A stretch of DNA of 64,000 nucleotides, taken from NCBI GenBank assembly GCA_023846275.1, contig CM043868.1:16153755-16217754 (forward strand), read 5' to 3'. Origin of the DNA: Vanilla planifolia (lineage: Eukaryota; Streptophyta; Magnoliopsida; Asparagales; Orchidaceae). Below are positions 50,301 to 63,279 of the stretch, piece by piece (positions within the stretch are counted from its first letter, which is position 1; each line of letters opens with the position of its first letter). The notes under the pieces were generated by a model that was given only the letters and a program-made list of their open reading frames with translations, was not told the DNA's origin and ran no database searches. A program made the position numbers and the translations under genes.

Positions 50301-51600
50301 TACTTCACCTACTAAAGTTTTTAGTGAGTACCATTTAAAAGATGATTTTTTGTTTTGTGGATTCCAAATTTACATTCCACATACATATATTAGAGATTTT
50401 CTTGTTTGAAAAATACATGTTGGAGGCTTCCTTGGACACTTTAGCTGAGAAAAAATCATAAAAGATGTTGTTGATCAATTATTTTGGCCAAAAGTATCCC
50501 AACAAGTTGCATCAATAGTTGTCCAATGTAGAACTTGTACCATAGCTAAATCAGGTAATTATGTCCAAGGTGCTTATACATCATTACCTATACCATAATG
50601 ACCTTGAGAAGATATAAGTATGGACTTTGTCTTAGAATTTCCTAAACTTGTTACAAAGCATGATTGTATATTCATAGTTATTGAAAGGTTTTTTAAAATG
50701 TCTTATTTAATACCTTGCTATAAGCCTTCAGATGTCTCATATATTGTAAAGCTATTTCTGGATGAAGTTGTGAAACTACATGACTTACTATAATGATTGT
50801 GTCAGATCATAATGTTAGAATTATTAGTTACTTCTGAAAAACACTTTGGCACTTAATGGGAACAAAACTTAAGTTTCATCAGCTTATCATCTGCAAATAG
50901 ACAAGTAAACAGAAGTAGTCAACTAAAGCTTAGGTAATCTTCCTCATAGTTTAATATGTGAATATGTATCAACTTGGGATCTTTTATTATATGAAAATTG
51001 CTTACAATAATTCTATTAATAGAACAATAGGTTGAGTTTTTTTAAAATTTGTTTTGAAAATCGTTCTTATAATCCTGTTGATTTGATTCTATTACCTCAT
51101 GATTTTTATACTTCTGAGTATGCTGAATCTTTTACTTACTATATTTCATCATTACATAAATATATTATCGAATAAATTAATTTAAATAATAAAATATATA
51201 AAAGATTAGCAAATAGTTATAGATAATCTTGAGAATTTGTTGAGAGTGATTATGTGATAATCCATATTAGGTTTGAGAAATTTCCATCATAAATACTCAA
51301 GAAATTACATGCTTGTGGTGTTAGATCATTTAAAATTGTAAGAAAACTAGGTATCAATACGTCTGTTTTGGATTTATCTAAGGATTATGGAATAAGTGAT
51401 ATCTTTAATATTTGAGATCTTTTATCTTATAGGGAACTATGCTCAATACCTAGTAAGCCTTTTGAGCCTTCATCATCATTATTGAGTAAACATATCCCAC
51501 CAATACATTTAACCCTATATAATGAGTTAAGAGATCAAGTGGAGCAAATCATAAATGATTAAATAATTTTTGCACAAGATCAAGTATAATAAAGATTTTT
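47400..51600 (+). pseudogene. gag-pol relic of the old Ty3/gypsy element
   Basis: Approximate parts in order: Gag-like block 47.46-48.05 kb (LEAPIFDSSLDPITY), zinc knuckle near 48.15-48.19 kb (CYHCHGKGH), protease remnant 48.35-48.75 kb (CDVILM and YPSPRSKK wording), RT 48.95-49.55 kb (YFDDILVYN), RNase H 49.65-50.2 kb (IDPKKIKAIIEWPTP), integrase 50.2-51.4 kb (IHVGGFLGHF, CRTCTIAKS, VIERFFKMSYLIP). Dozens of breaks; it cannot be functional. Confidence 0.85.
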
Positions 51601-51736
51601 GATATGATGGTGTTCTGCCTGATGACACTTAGATTGCTGAGGAGGTGCTTCATTGCTTAAACCTAAAGATGTTAAAGTAATATCAGAGATTTCATCCTAG
51701 CTTCATAGAGTTGAGATCTTTCTCACATATAGCAGA

Positions 51737-53190
51737 TGCAGTAGCATCCAATACATCACATAAATATTCCATTTGGAGATATACTAGTCTTATTCAGACT
51801 CAAAGTCTTGCCAAGATTAACCCCTCTAATTCTCATTAGTCTTTTTTATCATTACCATTATGAGGGTCAATTATAGCTAGACTCTTATTTATTACATATT
51901 TTAGTTTGCTTTCAATAGTTTATCACGCTATTTATTTCTATAGTTTCATTTTAGTCATTTAAAGGATAATTAATATCTTTTGAATATTTTTTGCTTAAAA
52001 TTCACTACTGGTCATCCTTTTAGTAGTCTTGTAATTTTACCAGTGTAAAATTTAATAAAAAAATTGTTTTAAAAGAGATAAAAATTGAGTTTAGATTGTT
52101 CCTGTCACCTTCTACCACCTTTGTCTTCATCTGCCATTGTAACTTCATCAACTCTAGTGTCACAGCATGCATCGACCCACGTGCCTCTTGTATTGATCTT
52201 GCTAACCTGTGTGACCCTTTAGCCCATACCTACCTACTCTACCCGCTCAACCTGCACTAACCCAAAACACTTGTGCTAATCACTTTGATCTACCATGACT
52301 CAAAAATCGAAGTCGAGGTGTCACACCCCTCTTTTGCTTGTGTCGTTGGTGTTGCCTGCTACTATACCGTTTATTATTATAGTTACCTGAAATACATATG
52401 TTGTTTAGGAACTACTTAATTCATTTAATTTTATAGCTTTTAACTTAGTTTTTTTTTGTTTTTTTATAGAATTTAAAGTATTTATTTTATAATTTATGAT
52501 GAATTTTGGAATTCTAAAGTTTTTTTAGAATTTTAAAAATGTCTTTTAGTATTCCAAGTGTCTTTTGTATTACTGAGTAAACAAATTATTATTATTACCT
52601 TAAGGTCTTTATAAATAAGGATGTTTACCATATTATAAGTAATGAATTTCTTTTAATAAAATAACAAGATACTTCTACTAAGCTTGTGTGATATAAGTGT
52701 GTTGTGTGTACAAAATTTGATAGTGTAACTTTAGAGGTGCTTTTAGAAGGTGAGCAAGAGATTTAAAATGGGAGATCCTAACCTATTATTTAACATCTAT
52801 AAAAGCATCAAATCATTAGGAAAGTCCTTAGCTACTTCATTTCATATTTTATAAATTTTATTTATCATATCCAACTCTCTTGTTATAGCATATGATCGTG
52901 TGAATTCTTATTTGGCCTTTTATAAACTCCACTTATGTGTGTATTTTGTCATTTTACCACCAACATGAGTACTTTGGTTTATATTATTTAAAACCAAATT
53001 TTATTAAGTTGAGATTTTTTGTTAAAATTGGTGCAAGTTTTTAGCTTTTAAAAAGTTTTTACTTTCATAGTGATCTTAAAAACTTCGATTCTAAATCTAT
53101 AATACCTTTGGGTAGGCCCCTTGTATATTGTTTCAATATAAGCCTTTCTCAATTGTTTATAAAATAAAATAATTTTTAGCATAGTATCTT
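51737..53190 (+). repeat. 3' LTR of the old Ty3/gypsy element
   Basis: Diverged copy of 45,463-46,904 in the same orientation, beginning TGCAGTAGCATCCA. It carries the same GC-richer middle (about 52,080-52,390) and TATA block. The outer end is approximate. No clear polypurine tract survives before it. Confidence 0.78.
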
Positions 53191-54419
53191 ATGTCATGAT
53201 GCGTGCCATCTGAATGTGTAATTTTATGATTGAATGATTGTCAGCTCATTTATATTTTATGAAGAGATAATTCAATCAACTGTTCAATCATGTAATTTCA
53301 TAATCAAAACATATAAATCTAATCCAAGCAGAGATTTAAACCCAGTAATGTAATGACATAAATTTTCATGATCAAAAGATTACTTCCTTTCTATTACACT
53401 CAGATTCAAATCAAGCCATCAGATCGTGAACTTTTCATAATTTAATTATCCATATCACATCCAAATAGAATGTTATAGGTTGATTATTATTTATGGAATG
53501 GCTATTTGTAAATAGTCATTATAAATTTGAAATAACAGATAAATAATAATGATTATGTTATTAAATTAATACATAAGTTTTTAATTAAAACTTATATTGA
53601 CGTAGTTTTAATTAAAATAAGTATTAATGACTAATTGGTCTATTTGATAATTATTTTTAGTTATTAAAAAATATCTATAAATAAGAGATTTTTTTAACAT
53701 AATTAATTGATGAATTTTTTATAAAACTAAAAGAGAAATTTTAAGTCATTCAAGCTATTAACAGTTGATAATCATCATTGCTCTCATTCAGTGCATCCTT
53801 CATCATTAAGCTCTAAATTATCTTCTCTTTTTTAATTAGCCAAGATTTTATTTTTTTAAATAATTCAAATGAAACACTAGTGCTTGCATTATTAAACATT
53901 TCATTAAGTATAAGATTTTTTCTTGTATTAAATATAATTTTGGGTTGTTGCATTCTTTTTTTTCTATCAATTTTATTTTTTTTCAAAAAATCATTAGAGC
54001 CTATTTTTCTTTGTTTTATTATTGTGAGTGTTTAGCTTATCCATTTTTTCCCAAAAAACATATATTTATTATTTTTAATTTTGCATTTTTTTTGTCAAAG
54101 ATTAATGTAGGCTTAAATTTAGGTCGAACTACCTAATAATTGTTAATGTATTTCTATTTTTTATTGATTTTTTATATCATAATTTTTTTAAAAAATTATT
54201 AATTAATATATCTTAAAATAAAATTAAAATTTATACATAATCAATTATAAAGACTTACTCAAACTTATTTAAATAATTTTATTAAAATAGTTTATTTAAA
54301 TATTTTTAAAAAACTTAAACACACTTCAAAAGCCATTAAACTTTACCTACTCAAGCATATATATTCTATCCTTTTATTTTAAATTTTTGTTTTGTTTGTA
54401 CATGGTCTTTTATTATAAC
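53191..54419. other. AT-rich intergenic DNA
   Basis: Nothing recognised. Thymine-rich open frames around 53,945-54,136 are compositional. Confidence 0.5.
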
Positions 54420-54910
54420 TATCAACACTCACTAAAACCTACTAATATGTACTTTTACAAAATAAGAAAATATTAATATTCACTTTTTATAAAATAATTA
54501 ACCACTAATACCACATTATCATTAAATGAAGTCTTTAGAAGCTTAATTTATTTTATAAATTGTTGGTTATGATTTCCCATGGGTAATCAAATATTTATTT
54601 TTTGTTTAACACAATATTAGCTCCATATAAGCTTTCATGGAACTCTTTATCCGATAGGCATTATGTAATAAGCTTATGATAAATATTTAATTTTGCATTT
54701 AAAGACCAAATTGCATGTGCTTTTTATTAAATTTATGCTCTCTACATTCATGCTAATTACTCATTCTTGTCTTGCAACATAAGCATATAAATTCCTTTTA
54801 ATTCTTTTCCCTTATCTTTTTCTTGATTTACTTTTCTTTTTAATTGATTTATGGTATGTTTTTTTTAATAGATTGAGCTTATATTCTTAGCATACATCAT
54901 TTTAGAATGA
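54420..54910. repeat. Dispersed repeat, copy 2 (first copy at 32,810-33,300)
   Basis: Same ordered blocks as copy 1 in the same orientation, including ATGATTTCCCATGGGT, and a run of matching but diverged words over nearly 500 bases. Non-coding. Confidence 0.7.
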
Positions 54911-57770
54911 TAATTACTATTTTAAAAAATCTATAATATCCCAAAGTAAGGGTAATTATTTTGAAGGTTTTGAATTATCATATTTACCAATTAATAAAAA
55001 TGTATAATCTTAGGGGTTGATTGATGATTCTTAAGAAGAAAAAAATTTAAAAAAGTCAATTAAAATTAATTTATTAGTTATTTTGAAATTATTTGAAATT
55101 TTAAAAAATTATGAAAAATTTTAAAAATTATTTAACCACTGAAAAATCATATACCCTTAAAAAAGGGATTTTGGTAATTAGGATGAAAATAAATGTCAAT
55201 TATAAAGTTTCAAATTATTAAAAATTATATAGTATTAATTTCACATAAATTGGTTTTGAATCAATCATATAATGAAATATTAACATTATAGAAAGAATAT
55301 CATTATAAATATTTTTACACGAAAAATTATTAAATTACCTTGTGATTTAAAACAATTTGAGAAAATTATAAAAATATTACATTTTGATTAGATTTTAAAG
55401 ATATTTGTGTTGTTGAAGTTTGATATGCTTAAGAGGTCTTCCTTATAAGAAACATTATTATTTATAAAGAAGAAAAGTTTTTAAAATATTAAAAAATATC
55501 ATAAAATTATGAAATTTTAAGGATGATAATGTTTTATGAATAATTTATTTAAAAATTTATTAGAGATTTTAAAGTTTATTTTAATCAAAGTATTTAAGAA
55601 ATTAAAGTTAGTATGTGGTTCTAACTAAAATCAAATATGTTATCATTTTTTCTAATTTCCTAATTAAATCTAAATGCTAATGGAACTAACGATCGTATCC
55701 TTTCAAAACGGCCACCATTGGCTATGAAAATAGTGAAAGTTTTTAAAGGAATTTTTAGGATGGTATAATTTCTAATCCATTGAAGTTTGGTGCATCGAGT
55801 TGGAACAAATCGACAATTTATTGAATTTGAGATATTGTAGGACATAAGAATATCTAGAAATTCACATTGCTCAAATTGAAAAATATAAAATTAGGGTTTG
55901 GCTATGGAAATAAGATTTTAAAATCACATTAAAGAATTCAATAGGAGCACTATCGACTATTTTGTCAAAAATTGAGAGAATTATGTGGCTATGATTTCAC
56001 AAAATCTCAAAATTGGGGCTTCTTTAATTTATGCATTTTAGCAAGAATAACCAAGATGGATATGAAACTTTGAGCTTGGAGGAACTCATGGGAGATTTTA
56101 CTCATAAGAACTCAACTCTATATATGACTATGAAAATAAATTTTGAGGTAGGTGATTTTGAACATTATGGTATATTTCATAGATGTCTAATACTTATATA
56201 TTAAGAGCCTTTGGAGCTACACTGATAAATTTATAAAATTATATTTTAGTGATATTTGATTCAATAATTTGAATATAAATTACATGCTATATATGTTGAA
56301 CCCATATTTAATTATGCACAAGATGATTGTTCACTTATCCTTCTTGTTATGGTGGTACATCTTAATATTCAAATTCATAATCATTATCAATTAACATGTG
56401 GGATAGTTTCATAAAATTTTGAAAATGATTAGTTGCATTGAAAATAATCCTAAAAGGAAGATAAAAAAGAATTCATAATTATGAAAAATAATTTAGAAAT
56501 GGGTTGAGATTATCATTATGGAAGAGGGATTGGTTCCATTGGGATTCTAAATAAACCAAAAGACTCATTGAAGTTATAATTTGAAGAGAAAAGGTTTAAG
56601 AAGGATATAATGGGTTGTAACCAAAGATGAAAGGTTCTAGAATGATACAATAATTATGAGATATTTACCTATTAATTCAAATCTAATGACATAATGCTAA
56701 ACCTTATTAAATTAAAAGAGATTAAGAGACCATTATAAAGAAACTAAAGATAGAAATATTTTAAAGAGATTAATAATTATATAAATATGATTATTTTAGT
56801 TTTATAATTTTTTAGATATTATTTTTATATCTATGTATTGCAAATTTAACCCAATAGATATTTTTGATTTCCATTTGAAACCATGATTCTTCTATTCCTT
56901 TTCTTTAATCTTTTCCTTTCCTTTTCATTGTTGAATATTGATTAAGTCCTCAAAATAAAGCTAGTTATATTATTATCCTTTTATTTGGGGTTAAACGTTT
57001 GAATAATTTTCCAAAATTAGATGTATCTTATCATTAGTTTTATTATTAGGTTCTACCTCTAGAAGATATCTTAGAACATGACACTCTTTTGGCAACTTAA
57101 TTATCATTTTCTTTAAAATTTGAAGCCTTGTTTCAAACGATTAATCTTTATTCTTAGCCTTAATAAGTTTTTCTCTTTTTTTCTTAGCTTCATGCAATTT
57201 GGCATTATATGTAATTCTACACATGACAGAAATATGTTGCTATTCCTAACATGATTGTATAATATATTTTAAATAATAACATTATGCTATTAAGCTTTTA
57301 TAATAATCCATTCATAAAGTGATCAATCAAAACATTATTTTTGTGAATTAAAGAAAACTATTCATCACATCGCAATAAACAACATGTGAAATATGATTTA
57401 TAAGATAACTTTCTATTTTTTAATGTATAAATCATTTTTCAAATTAAAGACTGATTACAAAGATTCATCAAACACCAAATCAGATATACTAAGTTACATA
57501 ATATACTTACCTTAGCTTATATTATAGTGGACTTGCCTTATAATTTGGTTATTCTTCCTTGTTTACAAGTTTAACACTTCTTCCTCTTTCCTTTGATGTA
57601 CTAAGAAAAGTCTCTTAATTTCTTTTCACAAAATCTCTCTCAAACTAATTTCTTCAATTGAGCACACTCGTAGCTCTCTCTTAAGTTTTCAAAAGAAAAA
57701 CCAATTCCACAAAACTTTTTTTTCTTTTTCCTTCCCATACACCATCCCAAGCAATCCCTTAATTACTATC
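54911..57770. other. AT-rich intergenic DNA, LTR-like texture
   Basis: About 54,940-56,300 has many degenerate TTTTAAAAATTAT words and phrases such as AAATTTTAAGG that resemble AT-rich plant LTRs. No gene, PBS or PPT was seen. A short minus open frame at 55,660-55,845 is unsupported. Confidence 0.4.
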
Positions 57771-57776
57771 ACTAAG

Positions 57777-57799
57777 CTCTCTCTCTCTCTCTCTCTCTC
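57777..57799. repeat. (CT)n microsatellite
   Basis: About 23 bases of CT in a longer pyrimidine-rich stretch (57,550-57,860). Confidence 0.95.
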
Positions 57800-57869
57800 A
57801 AGAAAAATTTCAAAAGAAAATTTTTTGAACCTTCCTCTCCTTCCTAATAACTTCTCCCAACGTTTTCAA

Positions 57870-58289
57870 AATCTCTCTTATTTAGCAACATGATAACCTT
57901 TTATAAATTCTTTTGCATCATTCATACTTCTTTGATTCTTCTTCTACTACAAAAGACTAGAAATTGTATGAACAAACTCATTTGCTATCCCATGGTCCCC
58001 CAACATTTTTGTTTCAAAAATTAACATTTGATGGTCATTTCACATGCCAAGCTTTCACTAGTGTTGTTACGGGTTAGGAAATTTAGAATTTTTAGAAAAT
58101 AAATTAATATTTTAGCAATTTTAGGAATGTGCATATTTCTTAAATTTTTTTATCTCAATGATTTTCAAAAATCTATTGGCATCATTTAATATTTTCTTCC
58201 AAAAATTCATATAAATACTAACTTATTATTTTCTTATAAATATGATAGGTTTTTTTATGATTAAGTGATGTTTAATTTTCACCAAATTA
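57870..58289. other. AT-rich intergenic DNA
   Basis: No coding pattern. Possibly part of the same worn repeat as the following pair of sub-repeats. Confidence 0.4.
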
Positions 58290-59370
58290 GTATCATTGGA
58301 CTCTAATAAAATGTATTATTTATCATAAAATTTTCAAAATATTTTTCTTTATTTTGATAATTTTTGTTTTGCAAAATTCCTATAAATTAAAATAATACTA
58401 TTTTTTACTAATTTCAGCTATACTTTTTTATGATTGATTAAGTTTCAAGTTTTATCAAATTTATACAATTATATTTGTAATAATCTGCACTCTTTTATTT
58501 TAAAATTCATTTCTCCTTTTCAGGTATCTGAATCTATTTTTAGTAATATACATTTTTTAAATATTTAATAAACTTAAAAAATAAAATATATTTAATAAAT
58601 ACTTTTCATACTCTGAGATATTATAATTTTATTTTAGATCTATTCATACCAAGTTTGCATATTTAATTTCATCTCTTTTCTATTTTCAAAAATATGTCTA
58701 TTTATGCCTAAGTTGCTGTATTCATGTGGAACTTTTTAAACTAATTATATTTAAACCATTTTAATAATAATTGTGTTAAACTAATAGCAAGATGAATATT
58801 ACAAAAGATATATAAACAAATTTGAATTGCATTCATGTGATTTTAAAATCATAATACTGTTTCTAGCATAGCCTCATGCATATACAAAACAGATATTTTA
58901 GTACATTTAACATCACATCATATATAATTTAATTTATGCAAATTCTCTCTAATTTTTTGGAATTGATTTTATATATCAAACCACTGATTAAAAGTATTGC
59001 ATTCATTAAGCAGATGCACTAAATAATATATAATTTGTCTAATTATTTTTTCTAAAAGTTTTGTAATTTTTTATGATATTTTTGATATTTTTTTCTTTTT
59101 AAATTTTTGCTTTTTTGTGAAAATAATATTGCTGTTTTTATATATGTGAGTTTTAGTTTGCTAATCACCCAGCTTTTATGAAATTTATTTGGATTCTTAA
59201 TGAAATATACTATTTATTATGAAATTTTCATAATTTTTTTATGTCATTTTAAATTTTAATAATTTTCTCTTCTTTGAAAATTAAAGAAATTAAATTTATG
59301 ATATGTTTCTTACAATTACAACCATTTGTTTTATGATCGATTGACTTTGAAATTTACAAAGTTTATATCA
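58290..59370. repeat. Pair of degenerate direct sub-repeats (about 58,290-58,480 and 59,185-59,370)
   Basis: Both carry, in order: TTGGA-TCTTAATGAAATAT-like, ATTTATTATGAAATTTTCA-like and TTTATGATCGATTGA/TTTATGATTGATTAA words, followed by AAATTTA-A-AAGTTTAT. They are about 900 bases apart, so this looks like the internal repetition common in AT-rich plant LTRs. Confidence 0.55.
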
Positions 59371-59379
59371 TTAAATGAA

Positions 59380-61130
59380 TAAATTTTAAAATTAATTTTT
59401 TAATTAATTGTTCTTCCACATCTTTCCGTCCCTCGTGGTCCCTATGAGTTTGCCAGTACTGTCAACGAGCATCCATTTATATTTCTCTTGTACACAAAAA
59501 ATAATTTTTTTTTTAATTATTTTTAAAAACAAGATTTAAAAAGTTTGTAATACTTATGCTTGAATTCAATAAATATAACTAAGGTATGTATTACAGATTT
59601 AAAACATTTTTAATAAACCAAATATATACAACATAGAATTAAAAAAAAAAAAAAAAAAGCACTCAAATGCAATGATCAAGTGGGAACGATAAGGTATGTT
59701 GTTTGGGATCAACTACAACACAGAACCCCTTTAGGTACCTGATTAACATGCGAACCTGCTCTACGCACCTGTTACTAAGTGATGACTAGTGGATAAGTCA
59801 TTCTTTCTGATACGTTTGTTATGTTTCCCAATCGTATAGGATTTATGGTAATATAGAACCTGCACAACAACACAAAGAAGCACCAGGAAGAAACAAACGT
59901 TAAGAACGATGTAACGTAATAAACAATTAAAAAGTATTAATACAATAACGTTTTTGCATCAATGCAAATACTAGACAAATTGACTTATTCCTTTGCCTTT
60001 GAATTTAACTCTTCGGTCTCTGCCATAAGAATAATTCTCCTATGCTCAATTTTGCTTGGAACAGGGAGTTCTATTTAATCAATCTACTCCAAAGGATCAT
60101 TGAATAAAATGATTAAGCAGTCATCATGCTGATTTGTTTGGTGTACATAATTACATTGGTCTCATTGTATTCATATAGAATAACATCATCTTTATAGTTG
60201 TGTTTTTCTATATTTGTTAATGACATCCTTAACGACTCTAGTCATCACCTTATTGCTTCACAGTTCACCTTCTCTTTCATTATACTCGAGTAAATGATTA
60301 GTATAAGTGTGTTACTTGATGTGCATGCATGAAAAGCTTTTATCCAATGAGCATTGATTTTAGATTGACATTGATAAGATTATGATGTGTGTTGATTCTT
60401 AAGTCATTTTTAATATTAAAGTAATTTAATGCAAAGAGAACGGTCTTATTTCTAATATCAAAATATCTAAATTTAATTTTCTCAAATATCAAATCTATAA
60501 AAATTGTGCTTGCTATCACCATGATAATTCCCTTCAGTGTTTTAAGTCATTGGTCATTATTATCTTAGTATCTTAGAAGATTTGGTATGATATGAAACCA
60601 AAGGACATTTATAAATCAACTATTGTAATGATCTCAACAAGTTTCTTGTGCACATTACGAAACTTATTCATTTTTGTATAAAGAATTTTAGGACTTATCA
60701 AATAATTATGAATATTCAAATAAAAAATTGACATACCAAACTTCTAAGCTTATTTACAAATTTTTCTCCATTTTTTCTTAAGTTTTGTGTTGCAAATTAA
60801 GCAATATCTTTATTGCACATCTTAATAGCTTTGCTTACGCTAATAACTAAGGTAAAGTAAGTTGGCTAAGGCACAGATTTTTTGTACTGGGTTGGATAAC
60901 ATTTGCAAATTCATATTTTATTTGGAACTTGTTTTTACTTTGTGGCATTAGTTTTAGTTGATTTTGTTTATCATTTTTGGGATTTGTTTAGGATTATGTT
61001 ATATCATCATCATTATTAAAAAATTGCAATTGAAAAGCCAAGATACTTATAGATAAATATTTTTTTGGAATAAAATAAGAAAGGATATGGTTATTTTGAA
61101 CATGAACTATGATGCAAGCATAAGCTTAAT
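59380..61130. other. Intergenic DNA with a poly(A) run and a less AT-biased patch
   Basis: An 18-base A run lies at about 59,641-59,658. Just after it, 59,660-60,080 is less AT-rich and carries no recognised gene. The A run could mark the tail of a retroposed sequence on the plus strand, but no LINE, SINE or gene was recognised before it. Confidence 0.4.

Positions 61131-61133
<3 letters not shown>

Positions 61134-61172
<39 letters not shown>
61134..61172. repeat. (CT)n microsatellite
   Basis: About 39 bases of uninterrupted CT. Confidence 0.96.
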
Positions 61173-61174
<2 letters not shown>

Positions 61175-61179
61175 ATAGG

Positions 61180-62910
61180 TTTATCTAATGGGTTAACCTT
61201 TTTCTTTCTCTCTCCTCTTTTGTTTCCATCATGACACTATTAAAATGACAAGAAGGTTACGTAATGAATCATGTTCATGTATATGAATAGATTGAAAATA
61301 CTAGGCGATTAGTAAAGCCTATGGATTAAAACAATAAGGGTAAAAAACTACTAGGGTGGTGGAGAAGTCATGTGAAATATATAATTACTAAAAAAATTAA
61401 AAATATTATGTTTATGATATGTTGAAAAATAATAAACAAGATTTTTACTATAACTGAGTCAACTCAAGTAGAATTATAAGCTGATTATCCCAAGATAAAA
61501 GAAGCAACATGATAAGACAAGAAGAATTACTTGTTTAAAAAGAAACAACTCTAATAAATAAGGTCATATTAAAAAAATATTAATTATAAGATTGCATGTG
61601 TCTTCTTACTATCATGATGAAGACCTTGATTGTGTACTTCTTTTTTTTGCAAAATATAAGTGATTAAGATCTTGTATGTAACATGAAATATGATATTATT
61701 TCGCAAATAATAATTGCATTAGAATTAACCCACTTAGTCTATGATAGTGTCTTATTATATTATTGGCAATGATATTTCGAGTATACCAAGGTTGCAATGC
61801 AAGGAAGGAAGGATAAATGAATAATATGTTAATATTTCTGCATATGTAAATATTATTATTATAATATTAAGAAGTGTATTATTGATTTTGTATATTGTAT
61901 ATATTATAAATGCTTGGATGTATAATAGATAAACGTGTGTATTTATAGCTAATATATACTATGGTGCACAGTAGATACCTATGTGGATGTTGTTAAATAA
62001 TTGCATAAGATGTTTCAACCTATAGATGTAAATGAATTGCAATATATGAATATAAAAAAATAAATAAAATTTAAATAGAATATATTTTTTTAAAATCTAA
62101 GACTTAGAAAAATGATATTAAATAGTTTATGATCATGAATTTAACTCCTAAGGTGGATAAAACGTCAAAATTTTTAGGTACTTTTCAATTATATAAAACT
62201 CCAAAATCTGGTCTTCTAGTTATACCTTGGTCCACAACTCACAATCTCTATGCTAATTACAATAGTCATTTCATGTTGGTTCTCTCATCCCAACATCATC
62301 AAGCCACTACTATAATGTTTTCACTCCTTTATGCCAACACATTACCATCGATTTCAGGCCACCTTGACATTCTTAACCACCCTCCTTATTCTTCCTACCT
62401 TATTGTAACATTTAAGAGGATGAAGTAGAGCTTTTAAAGAGGGAGAAGAAAATTATAAATATTATTAAAAGAAAATAATTGTGCCAAATAAAAATTTTAG
62501 GATTTTGACCATTTTTAACTAATTATTAATGCTTTTGAAAACTTGTATATCAACATAACAAATCTATGAATCTTAAAAAGATGGAGGCAAACGTAAAAAA
62601 TCTAAGCAATATTTATCTAGAACTCAACTATAACAAAACATTAAAAGGGAAATGTCTAGATAATAAAATCAAACATCAGAGATTTTTGATAATTTAATAA
62701 TAATTTAATGATATAACTAGAATTAATCAAAAAATTAAAATATATATTAAGAGATTTTAAAAAAAATCAGAAACTAGATAGTAAATTATTTTGGTGAAGA
62801 TACAAAATGTGATGACCATAAAATAAAATGTTGAACATTAAAAAAGAAATTAATTATCAAATGAAAAAAATTTTAATTACAAATTTTTGCAAACCAAATT
62901 AATTACAAAA
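61180..62910. other. AT-rich intergenic DNA
   Basis: A 99-codon plus-strand open frame at 62,129-62,428 lies in a slightly less AT-biased patch but has no recognised domain, and its codon content looks compositional. No other content. Confidence 0.45.
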
Positions 62911-62915
62911 TTTAT

Positions 62916-62994
62916 TAGGGATATTATTTATTTAAAATTTAGGTTTAATTTATTATATAAATTAAACCTAAATTTTAAATAAATAATATCCCTA
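62916..62994. repeat. Perfect inverted repeat: 37-bp arms, 5-base loop
   Basis: 62,916-62,952 is the exact reverse complement of 62,958-62,994; the loop is TTATA. Pairing stops at once outside the arms. Arms contain AGGGATATTATTTATTT and AGGTTTAATTTA. Such a perfect fold is unusual in worn intergenic DNA. It may be a recent inverted duplication, a foldback element end, or a small-RNA hairpin. Confidence 0.97.
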
Positions 62995-63279
62995 TCTTGT
63001 CTATAATAGCTACAATGGTTTAATAAAACAAGAAAATTAAAGCTTAATTAAGCTAATTAACCTTAATTTTAATATCAATAAATATAATCCTAACTTCTAA
63101 GATTTTGTAGTCGTGCAAAAGCTTATGAATCTTGCGAGAAGAGAGTGAGAGATGCTAGATTTTGATGGTCACCATTAGAAATTTTAGCCATTTTGAAGAA
63201 GATGACACATTGAGGATGTGACAGGTCAATTGCACTTGTTAAAAACTAAGAGTTGGTTGCATGCATAGGTCTAGTTTGT

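Larger units (their letters stand above)
45463..53190 (+). mobile_element. Old, heavily decayed Ty3/gypsy element
   Basis: Two diverged direct repeats of about 1.45 kb (LTRs) flank a PBS remnant and a plus-strand gag-pol relic in canonical Ty3/gypsy order. The LTRs are clearly much more diverged from each other than those of the neighbouring young element and differ by many indels, so insertion is many times older. The coding part has dozens of breaks. Wording of the protease, RNase H and integrase blocks is chromovirus-like in a broad sense (CRM/Reina/Galadriel type), but I do not assign a lineage. The outer right end and any target-site duplication could not be fixed. Confidence 0.85.

Noticed and set aside
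49559-50409. Two short open frames that look like small genes
   Set aside because: They are parts of the RNase H and integrase relic of the old Ty3/gypsy element, not separate genes.
62129-62428. 99-codon plus-strand open frame
   Set aside because: No family resemblance, no supporting signals; probably chance in a slightly less AT-biased patch.
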